Source: Lentisphaeria bacterium (GTDB taxonomy: Bacteria; Verrucomicrobiota; Lentisphaeria; Victivallales; Victivallaceae). From it: a stretch of 40,979 bases of DNA. Of the stretch, positions 33,660-40,979 are shown piece after piece. Numbering within the stretch: position 1 is the first letter of the stretch; each line of letters starts with the position of its first letter. The position numbers and the translations under genes were made by a program. The stretch spans positions 1 to 40,979 of the forward strand of contig JAFVRD010000026.1 in NCBI GenBank assembly GCA_017504435.1. The letters run 5' to 3'. Below the pieces are notes generated by a model. It saw nothing but the letters and a program-made list of their open reading frames with translations. It ran no database searches and was not told the origin of the DNA.

Positions 33660-36464
33660 ATGAGACGTTTCTTCAGTACGATTTTTACTTTAACAGCTTT
33701 GACTGCCCTGACTGCCGACCTCTCTTTTGAGCGGGACGGCAGTTGGACTTTACGCAAGCTTGACGGTGCTGAAGGATACATAACTTATGATACTGATCAG
33801 AAACTTGACGGTGAAAGATCATTGAAACTGGTCAAAACCAACAGTCGCGGCACTTTGGTGCTGACCAGCAGTGAGCCGGTGACTGCGCCTGCCGGTAAAA
33901 TCATGCAGTTCGGCGGCTGTTACCGCACTGACCATTCGGCTTTTGATGCCATGCTGCTGTTCCGGTTCTCCGGCTCGGCAAAAGAAAAAGATTTTCCCTA
34001 CAATTCCTCTCTTGACCGGGGGTGGGGATTGATGTCCCAGAGCTTTTTCAGAGCATTGCCGCCGGGACAATGGGCACGGCGGATCATGCACCAGAAGTTC
34101 GGTTCTGAACAAAAAGTTTATCTCAATATCCTGCTGACCGGAAATCCGGCAGAAATTTATTTGGATAAACTTAATTTTTCCGAACCGGAATACTGCCGTT
34201 ACCAGGCTTCTCTGCGCCGGGATGTTCCCTATGGATATACCCGCGAAGAGGCGTTGGCACAGCTTGCCGCCCGTCCGGAGGAAGTTTATACGATCAATGC
34301 CAGAGGTATGTTCTGCAACGGCAGAAAAGTTCTGCCGCAGCTCTACAAACCGGAACACTATTTTATGGATATGCCGTGGAACCGTTATGCGGATTTTCAC
34401 CGGGCTGGTGTCCGGCTGCAGCACCGGCCGCTGCCGCTGTCAGGCATGAAATCCGATCCGGGTGTGGTCAAAGCTCCGGGAGTTTATGATTTTGCCCTGG
34501 TGGATAAGGCATTGGAACACACGCTGCGTTCCGATCCGCAGGCACGGATAGTTATTCAATACGAGATCAATGAACCGTATCCCGACTGGGGTAAAGATCA
34601 TATCGATGAAGTCTGGCGCGATGCCCGGAACAACTTCGGTTACGGTACCTGGAGCAATATTACCGGATTCGTGCCGTCGCTGGATAAAGTCCGGCTCCGG
34701 GGCGATGCCAGGAAATTCCGCCCGTGGCTCTATCCGTCCTATGCTTCCAAATCATATCAGGAGATCCATTGCCGTTCTCTGACCGATGTGACCCGTTACA
34801 TTATGAGTTCACCTTACGGCAAAGCGGTAGTAGGTTTCATGGTTTCCGGCGGTCATGATTTCCAGTTTCAGCCTGCCCGTCCGGATTTTTCCGAACCGGG
34901 CAAACAGGCGTTCCGCCAATGGCTTAAAAAATATTACCGTAATGATATTCAAGCTCTCAACCGGGATTTGAAAACATCTTACCGGGATTTTGCGGAAATA
35001 AATGTTCCCGGACATCAGCGGTATGAAAATGAGATCGCCATTCCGCTGGGAGCAGATATATTCACCCGTTACAATGAATTTCAAAATGAGCTTTCCTGGC
35101 AGGTCAAACATTTGTTTGCCGATACGGTGCGCCAGGCTGCCGGGAAACCGGTTTTTGTGGCGGCATACGGTAATCCGCCGCAGTTTTTCGCCGATAAAGG
35201 GTGTGAACACTCCGGCGGCGTGGATTCTATCATCGATCAAGGGGGTTACGGTCAGCGGCTGCCGGGGTATCCGGTGGGCTGGCGTCCGGCGGACACCTAT
35301 AAACTGCACGGCAAAACTTTCTGCTGGGAGTGCGATTTGCGTACCTGGACTTATCCGGAACGCGGCGAAATGTACGATCACTGGGTGGGCGTGGCACTGA
35401 ATCCGGAAATGTGGCGTTCAGTCAACCGCAAATATGTGGGCATGGCACTGGCGAATGATTCGGCATGGCATTATCTGTCCATGAACCGTTATTTCGATGC
35501 CCCGGAAGTGATGGCGGAGATCGCCAAAACTACTCAGGCGGCACAGAAAGTATTGAATGCTCCGGAAGTTCCGCTGAATAAAGAAGTATGTATCATCCGC
35601 AGTGAAAAAGGCAATTTCCAGTACCGGGCGCGGCAGAGTATTCTGATGGAGCGTCCCAACAATCCGGTTCAATTCATGCAGCTGGAAACCTCCGGCGTAC
35701 CGTATGATATGCATTCATTGCATGATTTGGTGCGCAATAAAGAACTGCAGAAAAAATACAAAATGTACGTCTTTTTGCACACTTACATCATGGATGAAGC
35801 TGAACAGCAAGTCGTCGATTCGCTGAAAAAATCCGGCAACACCCTGATTTTTGTCTATGTTTCCGGTTACGGTCGAACCGGATTTGAATACCGTACTGAC
35901 GGCAGATACAGCCGCGGAGAAGGAATTTTGAGTGACCACGAGTTGACCGCCGGTTTGCGCGGATTCACCTCCATGGGCGAACTTTTCTGCCGTTCTCTGC
36001 GGTTGCGTGGGGAGACCAGAGAATATGCCCGCTATCAGCGGTTCTATCTGGCAAATGTCCCAAACAGTGAGGTTTTGAGCAAATATGCTGACGGCAAAAT
36101 CGCCGGAGCGATGAAAAAGGAGAACAACTGCCGGATCGTGGTATTGAGTGAACCATTCAGCTTGTCAGCAGGATTACTGCATAAACTGGCGGTGAGTGCC
36201 GGAATTTACACCTTTGCCGAACCGGGAGAAATTGCCGCATTTACCAACGGCAAATTCATGTCGCTTCATGCCGTGGGCAACGGGAGGGTGACCGTTACGC
36301 TGCCGCCGGGGGCGGAAACTGCGGCAGATATGTTTGCTCCGGCAGATAAACAGCAGCTGGCGGTAAAAGATGGCAAAGTGACATTGATGATGAATGCCGG
36401 AGAGAGCAAATGGCTGCTTTTCGGCAGAAAAGATATTCGTAAACAACAAAAACATTCAACATAA
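33660..36464 (+). CDS. Secreted GH42-like (clan GH-A) protein
   Basis: 934 residues with a signal peptide (MRRFFSTIFTLTALTALTA). A jelly-roll domain at about 20-190 is followed by a beta-galactosidase-like barrel at about 215-640 and a GH42 trimerisation-type domain ('YKMYVFLHTYIMDEAEQQVVDSLKK'). 'CWECDLRTW' supplies Glu557 at the nucleophile position. At the acid/base position stands 'SGGHDFQFQ' (G397-G398-H399-D400), with no NE pair. The same features occur in its paralogue at 12262-16074, which also shares 'TSYxDFA'. The ATG directly follows the previous stop; a GGAG in the upstream coding end serves translation. Extracellular or periplasmic action expected; substrate unknown. Confidence 0.77.
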   Translation: MRRFFSTIFTLTALTALTADLSFERDGSWTLRKLDGAEGYITYDTDQKLDGERSLKLVKTNSRGTLVLTSSEPVTAPAGKIMQFGGCYRTDHSAFDAMLLFRFSGSAKEKDFPYNSSLDRGWGLMSQSFFRALPPGQWARRIMHQKFGSEQKVYLNILLTGNPAEIYLDKLNFSEPEYCRYQASLRRDVPYGYTREEALAQLAARPEEVYTINARGMFCNGRKVLPQLYKPEHYFMDMPWNRYADFHRAGVRLQHRPLPLSGMKSDPGVVKAPGVYDFALVDKALEHTLRSDPQARIVIQYEINEPYPDWGKDHIDEVWRDARNNFGYGTWSNITGFVPSLDKVRLRGDARKFRPWLYPSYASKSYQEIHCRSLTDVTRYIMSSPYGKAVVGFMVSGGHDFQFQPARPDFSEPGKQAFRQWLKKYYRNDIQALNRDLKTSYRDFAEINVPGHQRYENEIAIPLGADIFTRYNEFQNELSWQVKHLFADTVRQAAGKPVFVAAYGNPPQFFADKGCEHSGGVDSIIDQGGYGQRLPGYPVGWRPADTYKLHGKTFCWECDLRTWTYPERGEMYDHWVGVALNPEMWRSVNRKYVGMALANDSAWHYLSMNRYFDAPEVMAEIAKTTQAAQKVLNAPEVPLNKEVCIIRSEKGNFQYRARQSILMERPNNPVQFMQLETSGVPYDMHSLHDLVRNKELQKKYKMYVFLHTYIMDEAEQQVVDSLKKSGNTLIFVYVSGYGRTGFEYRTDGRYSRGEGILSDHELTAGLRGFTSMGELFCRSLRLRGETREYARYQRFYLANVPNSEVLSKYADGKIAGAMKKENNCRIVVLSEPFSLSAGLLHKLAVSAGIYTFAEPGEIAAFTNGKFMSLHAVGNGRVTVTLPPGAETAADMFAPADKQQLAVKDGKVTLMMNAGESKWLLFGRKDIRKQQKHST

Positions 36465-36477
36465 AACGGAGGACATC

Positions 36478-37686
36478 ATGAAAAAATTTATGGCAATGAT
36501 CATGGCAGGAGCGGTATTGAATGCTTTTGCCGCAGACAAACCGATCAATTTCGGCAAGGAACTTTTCAACGTACCGGAAACCACCCCGGCGGCAGTGAGT
36601 TTCACTCTGCCAGCCAGAGTAAAAAGTGTTTATATTACCGGACCGGAATACAACGGCAAACCGACTAAAGTTTTTGCCTGCTACGGTGTCCCTGCCGGTA
36701 AAGACGGTAAAAAAGTTCCCGGAGTTGTACTGCTTCACGGCAGCGGCGGTACGGCATTTGCCAATTGGGTCGCACTCTGGAATTCCCGTGGATATGCCGC
36801 GATCGCAGTAGATTACCACGGCAGGATGCCCCGGGGCGGCGGCTGGAAAAGCAGCTCAGCCAATGTCGCAAATCCCGCAGGCGGTCCCTCTGAAAACAAC
36901 CGTTATAAAATGGGAGTTCCCCATGCGGAAAGTTTTACCTATCATGCAGTTGCGGCGGCATTAATGGCTCATTCCGTACTTGCCGCACAGGATGGGGTCG
37001 ATGCGGACAAAATCGGGGTCGTTGGTATTTCCATGGGCGGCGTGCTGGCATTGCGGGTGGCTGGTATCGACCACCGGCTGAATTTTGCGACAGCCATTTA
37101 CGGCTGCGGCAATATGATGCGCGGCACAGTTTTTGGCGACCGTTCCCGGAAAAATTATAAAATGAGCGAAGCCGGAGTCAGAGAATACATTGAAAGTCAC
37201 GACCCGCTGGTCTATCTTCCTGCCGCCCGCTGTCCGGTATTTATGGTCAACAACACCAACGATCCGTTTTTCCGTACCAAACCGTGGCTGGAAACTCTCG
37301 CAGCGGTCAAAAGCGGTGCATATCAATCCATGCGGATGAATTTCAAACATGGTCATGTAAATTCTGATGTTCCGGAAATCAAACTTTTTGCGGATTGGGT
37401 GAATGGTAAAAATGTTGAGCTCCCGCAGCTCTCCGCTCCGGTCAGAATCGGTGATAAACTCGGTGCTGCGGTTTCCGGTATCAAAGCTGCCAGCTGGACA
37501 GCCGAATTGATCTGGACGGCTGATAAAGGTTACGGAGTCAACCGCAAATGGCAGAGTTCTCCGGCGCAGTTCAATGCCTCCGGCAATCAGCTGGAAGCTG
37601 AATTTCCGGCAGGATGCAAACATGCGTTTTTCCGTGTTTCCAACAAAAACGGAGCGGGATTTACCACTCCGCACATTCTGTTTTAA
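36478..37686 (+). CDS. Secreted alpha/beta-hydrolase (acetyl-xylan-esterase/dienelactone-hydrolase-like)
   Basis: 402 residues from the ATG at 36478 (ACGGAGGA 5 nt upstream), with a signal peptide ending near AFA-A. The alpha/beta-hydrolase core is at about 50-310: 'VVLLHGSGG' (oxyanion loop) near 83-91, the nucleophile elbow GISMGG at 183-188 (Ser185), the likely acid Asp262 in 'NTNDPF', and the His in 'FKHGH' (291 or 293). A C-terminal ~80-residue beta domain ends it. Resembles AXE1/CE7-type and DLH-type esterases in PVC CAZyme clusters, which remove acetyl groups from polysaccharides. It starts 13 nt after the preceding stop and belongs to the same operon. Confidence 0.85.
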   Translation: MKKFMAMIMAGAVLNAFAADKPINFGKELFNVPETTPAAVSFTLPARVKSVYITGPEYNGKPTKVFACYGVPAGKDGKKVPGVVLLHGSGGTAFANWVALWNSRGYAAIAVDYHGRMPRGGGWKSSSANVANPAGGPSENNRYKMGVPHAESFTYHAVAAALMAHSVLAAQDGVDADKIGVVGISMGGVLALRVAGIDHRLNFATAIYGCGNMMRGTVFGDRSRKNYKMSEAGVREYIESHDPLVYLPAARCPVFMVNNTNDPFFRTKPWLETLAAVKSGAYQSMRMNFKHGHVNSDVPEIKLFADWVNGKNVELPQLSAPVRIGDKLGAAVSGIKAASWTAELIWTADKGYGVNRKWQSSPAQFNASGNQLEAEFPAGCKHAFFRVSNKNGAGFTTPHILF

Positions 37687-37719
37687 GTTTGCGATACTGA
37701 CAGATAGGAGGATTTGATT

Positions 37720-40700
37720 ATGAGTGATGAAACGAAAATGATGGTTGAAGCAGTTATTTATGCTCCGGAACAAATAAACGAAATTTCTGTCGGCGACGTT
37801 GTTTTTGCAGGAGAATGGGTGGATTCCGCTTCCGGGAATCCCTCATCGGTATCCGCAAACACGGCATTTTCCGACTTTACTGCGACGCAGAAAAGCTACG
37901 TGACCGCCGGGACAGTCGGTTTTTCCGGTATGACCTTTTCCGGCATGACCAATTCGTACGGAGGTGCGCTCCGCTTTGAAGCCGGTGCAAATGTCACGAT
38001 TTCCGGCAGTACTTTTTCCGGGAACAGTTCTGAATATGGCGGCGGTTTTTACAGTGCCGCAACCAATTTAACGGTCATTGATACGCTGTTTGATGGCAAC
38101 CATGCTGCAACCAAAGGCGGCGGAGTGATCATCAACGGAGCTGGTACGGTCAAATTCAGCGGGGTGACATTCAGCAGCAACACCAGTAAAAGTGAAGGAG
38201 CCGCGCTGCAGCTCAATGATTATCGGGCAAAAGTGGAAATTTCCGGTACGACATTTGCCACAGCCAGTGATACTCTTTTTGCTTCCGGAGGATCCAAAAA
38301 TCACTATAATGATGTAACTTTTACCGGACGCAACGTGATCAATGCCTCCATTTATGTTTATTGCGCCACGATCAATGCTTCTGATGCCCAGCTGGTATTT
38401 GACAACGATCAGGCGATTGATATCAAATCCATGGTATTTGTTACTCCGGAAAATGCTGAAAACAGCAACAGTGTGACTTTCTCCGGCAGTAAAACCGTAA
38501 AATTCACCAATGCCGATGCCGATGTCGAATTGAAAGATGTTGCAGTCAATATCTCCGTTGATTGTCTGACTGAATTTGTTAAAGATACTGATGCGGAAAA
38601 TTACACATTCACCATCGCTTCCGGTATCACCGCTATGGATCAGACGATCACCGTTGACGGCAAAACAGTTGAACTCGGTGAAGCTGTTGAAATCGGCGGG
38701 AGCAGTTTTACATTCAACTTCGCGAACGGTAATCTTTCTGCCGTTTGGAATGACCCTGAAACGGCAAATATTTATGCGCCATCCGCGCTTACCGGGGCGA
38801 TGATCGGCGGTGAAATGTTCAAAGGTTCGTATGTTTCTGCCACGGTTCCGACCAGTCACCTTGAAACGCGGACTGCGATCGTCGGCATTGAAACTTCCAG
38901 CCGGATATCTTTCAAAAATACCATTGGCGGCATGAAAGATGTCACGGTGTCCGATATCACATTTTCAAACGATTACGGTGCACTGAAAATCCAGATAAAT
39001 ACCAATACTCCGCAGGAAACGCTGATTTTTATTGATAATTCAAAATTTTTGAGTAATTACAATACCTCTCACAGCGGCGGTGCGATCGGACTGTTGACCG
39101 GTGCGGTCAATATCAGCAGCAAAACCGTTTTTTCCGGTAACACTTCTGCGGTGCATGGCGGCGCGATCTTCACTAACGACAGCAGCTGTTCAGCAACGGT
39201 CAGTAATGCACTGTTCACTGGTAATATTGCCAATTCATCCGCCGGAGCGTATTACATCAATGGTATTGCCACGATCGACAATGCGGTGTTCAGCGGCAAC
39301 AGCTGCAAAACTTTCGGCGGTGCGCTTTATAACGGTGGAACGACCACGATAACCGGCTCCACATTTACCGGTAATATTGCCGGTCAGCGCGGTGGTGCAA
39401 TATTTACCAACTCGATATTGAATCTGAAAGATTCTTTGTTTATAGAAAACACGCTTTCAGAAAAAGTGAATACGGATTACAGCGGCGGAGCGTTGAGTAT
39501 CAATTCCAGCAGCAAATACGTTACGATCAGTGGTTCCACGTTTGCATCGAATACCACCGGACAGTTGGGCGGCGCGATCAATTCAGCCAAAGACCTGACC
39601 ATTACCCGTTCGGAAAAACATCTCACGGTATTTACCGGAAACAGTGCCGGCAAGTATGGCGGCGCACTGTATAACAGTTCTGTCATGGATATTTCCGGTG
39701 CGGAATTCACCGACAACATTTCCGGCAGCGGCGGTGCAGTGTACAACGGCGGTACTGCGACACTTTCCGGAGTGAAATTTATCAAAAACTTTGCGGCTGA
39801 TAATGGCGGAGCATTCTACGGTGGTACGAATACTTTGACCGATCTCCTTTTCTCCGGCAATACCGGTAAAAACGGCGGCGCGATCTATAATGATAAATTT
39901 ACTGAAATTACCGGGACAGTATTTTCCGGCAATACTTCAACTGCTCACGGTGGAGCCATTTATAACAGCGGTGCTGCCACGATAACCGGCTCCACATTTA
40001 CCGGTAATACGAGTGCTGCCCGCGGCGGTGCCATATATTCCAATAAAACTCTGACGGTAATTGATACCGTATTTGCCAATAACGGCAGTGTGTCCACCAA
40101 TGAAAGCGGCGGTGCCATAATCGTTGATAAAGGAACTGCCACGGTCACCGGATGCACTTTTTCCGGCAACAAATCCGGTTATGGTGCATTATTCGCACAT
40201 AACAACGATGTAGTGATCAATATTTCCGGCTCGACTTTTGCCACTGCCAGCGACTATATCCACTCTTACGCCGGGGTGGTCAATTTCACCGGAACCAACG
40301 TCATGAATGCCCAAATCATCAATTCGAGAGGCGCAATCAATTTGACTGATTCGGTGATGATTTTTGACAATGACAAAGCTGTTAATATTGCCGGAATGAC
40401 TTTTTATGGCAGCAATACATTGAAGTTGACCGGTGCGCAGGTCAACTTCACCGGTTTGGATGTGGAAGATGTCACCATTGTGGTCAATGGCGCAGATCTC
40501 ACTGCCGGTGCGGTCGTTGCCGCCGGAGTCAGCGGTGCGCTTGATGATGACAAAGTTATCAATAACAGCGCACTGTATCTCGCTGTCGAAAACGGCAATC
40601 TGGTGCTCAAAGCGAAATTGGCGGAAAACTCCACCGGTTCAGTATATGGCGGCGGTTCAGAGACCAATGACGGTACCAATATCACCCAGACGATCGCTTC

Positions 40701-40979
40701 CGGGTTGAAACAGGGAACGGTCTTTGCCGGAAGTGAAAAAGGCACGGACGGCAAAATCACCACCACCGTTACCGGCGGTGAAATCGTTAAACACCTTTAT
40801 GGCGGCGGCAAAGTTTCCGCCGACTCCACCAAATTGACGGTCGAAGGCGGCACGGTCGGTCAGGATGTTTACGGCGGATTGCTGATCAAAAACGCGACCG
40901 ATGCGATTTCGCTTGGCGAAAGCAATTTGACGGTTTCCGGCGGTACTTTCAATCAGTATGTGGTCGGCGGCAGCCGGGT
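37720..40979 (+). CDS. Giant Pmp-like repeat protein (adhesin/autotransporter passenger), 3' end missing
   Basis: 1086 codons, open to the window edge; start ATG with TAGGAGGA 6-8 nt upstream. No classical signal peptide is seen at the N-terminus (MSDETKMMVEAVIYAPEQIN). Residues about 75-830 carry roughly fifteen GGA[ILVF] and about seventeen FxxN motifs in alternation (for example FSGNTSTAHGGAIYN), the repeat pattern of Chlamydia polymorphic membrane proteins (PF02415). Such repeats form beta-helix passengers. Modules at about 173-280 and 834-930 are duplicates of one another (both contain STFATASD and FDND). From about 975 a second repeat type appears, with GG..VYGG/LYGG. A C-terminal beta-barrel, if any, lies beyond the window. 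Last visible gene of the pseudopilin operon (33-nt gap). Confidence 0.82.
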   Translation, partial: MSDETKMMVEAVIYAPEQINEISVGDVVFAGEWVDSASGNPSSVSANTAFSDFTATQKSYVTAGTVGFSGMTFSGMTNSYGGALRFEAGANVTISGSTFSGNSSEYGGGFYSAATNLTVIDTLFDGNHAATKGGGVIINGAGTVKFSGVTFSSNTSKSEGAALQLNDYRAKVEISGTTFATASDTLFASGGSKNHYNDVTFTGRNVINASIYVYCATINASDAQLVFDNDQAIDIKSMVFVTPENAENSNSVTFSGSKTVKFTNADADVELKDVAVNISVDCLTEFVKDTDAENYTFTIASGITAMDQTITVDGKTVELGEAVEIGGSSFTFNFANGNLSAVWNDPETANIYAPSALTGAMIGGEMFKGSYVSATVPTSHLETRTAIVGIETSSRISFKNTIGGMKDVTVSDITFSNDYGALKIQINTNTPQETLIFIDNSKFLSNYNTSHSGGAIGLLTGAVNISSKTVFSGNTSAVHGGAIFTNDSSCSATVSNALFTGNIANSSAGAYYINGIATIDNAVFSGNSCKTFGGALYNGGTTTITGSTFTGNIAGQRGGAIFTNSILNLKDSLFIENTLSEKVNTDYSGGALSINSSSKYVTISGSTFASNTTGQLGGAINSAKDLTITRSEKHLTVFTGNSAGKYGGALYNSSVMDISGAEFTDNISGSGGAVYNGGTATLSGVKFIKNFAADNGGAFYGGTNTLTDLLFSGNTGKNGGAIYNDKFTEITGTVFSGNTSTAHGGAIYNSGAATITGSTFTGNTSAARGGAIYSNKTLTVIDTVFANNGSVSTNESGGAIIVDKGTATVTGCTFSGNKSGYGALFAHNNDVVINISGSTFATASDYIHSYAGVVNFTGTNVMNAQIINSRGAINLTDSVMIFDNDKAVNIAGMTFYGSNTLKLTGAQVNFTGLDVEDVTIVVNGADLTAGAVVAAGVSGALDDDKVINNSALYLAVENGNLVLKAKLAENSTGSVYGGGSETNDGTNITQTIASGLKQGTVFAGSEKGTDGKITTTVTGGEIVKHLYGGGKVSADSTKLTVEGGTVGQDVYGGLLIKNATDAISLGESNLTVSGGTFNQYVVGGSR
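39344..40009 (+). repeat. 33-bp identical in-frame direct repeats within the Pmp-like gene
   Basis: 39344-39376 and 39977-40009 are identical over 33 bp and are 633 bp (211 codons) apart, in phase. Recombination between them would delete or duplicate about five GGA/FxxN repeats while keeping the frame. Confidence 0.75.

Noticed and set aside
36961-37773. 270-codon minus-strand frame
   Set aside because: Antisense to the esterase and the start of the Pmp-like gene; no protein-like signatures.
37720-40979. CRISPR-like reading of the repeats in the Pmp-like gene
   Set aside because: The repeats are protein-coding, of unequal spacing and degenerate at the DNA level; no cas genes are present.

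Overview
The window reads as a chromosomal piece from a Lentisphaerae (Victivallales-like) bacterium of the PVC superphylum, probably gut or anaerobic. This is an inference from gene content: DUF1559-type pseudopilin with an H-X9-D motif, many unusual clan GH-A glycoside hydrolases, GH106-like enzymes, a Chlamydia-Pmp-like repeat protein, and no SusC/SusD pair. Sigma70-type promoters (TTGACA/TTGAAA, 16-17 bp spacer, TATATT/TAAATT) and good Shine-Dalgarno sites are visible, so transcription units can be guessed.

Layout. 1-7.6 kb is mixed: the start of an MscS-family channel (minus, cut by the window edge), tRNA-Ala(GGC), a GH35 beta-galactosidase, a membrane protein, a 5'-damaged four-helix-bundle gene, a CE15-type glucuronoyl esterase on the plus strand, and tRNA-Ala(CGC). 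Two copies of a ~216 bp dispersed repeat and several perfect palindromes lie between them. 7.6-30.5 kb is a minus-strand array of polysaccharide-degradation genes: two GH106-like proteins, a large LamG/GH42-like protein, an alpha/beta esterase, a metallophosphoesterase, a CBM9/GH42-like protein, a putative GHL6-type hydrolase, a six-hairpin-type protein, an SGNH hydrolase and a GntR/LacI-type regulator. It is interrupted at 16.2-17.7 kb by a small unit holding two tiny genes divergent from a WYL regulator. Separate promoters show that the array is several transcription units and not one operon.

30.5-41 kb is on the plus strand and diverges from the GntR/LacI regulator. Five genes separated by 32, 0, 13 and 33 nt follow one strong promoter: a pseudopilin, a secreted beta-helix protein, a secreted GH42-like protein, a secreted esterase and a giant Pmp-like repeat protein that runs off the end. 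The simplest reading is a co-expressed surface unit for attaching to and breaking down a decorated plant or mucin-type polysaccharide, with the cytoplasmic enzymes of the minus array finishing the oligosaccharides. The substrate is not proven; CE15, GH106-like, beta-helix and GH35 members together suggest pectin or glucuronoxylan side chains.

The most unusual observations are: a 24-bp in-frame duplication of the prepilin processing motif flanking a 147-bp hairpin-bearing insert; the Pmp-like protein at the end of a pseudopilin/CAZyme operon; structured leader or intercistronic RNA candidates that share ATGCTC/GAGCAT stem ends; and a pair of paralogous secreted GH-A proteins that appear to lack the usual acid/base glutamate.
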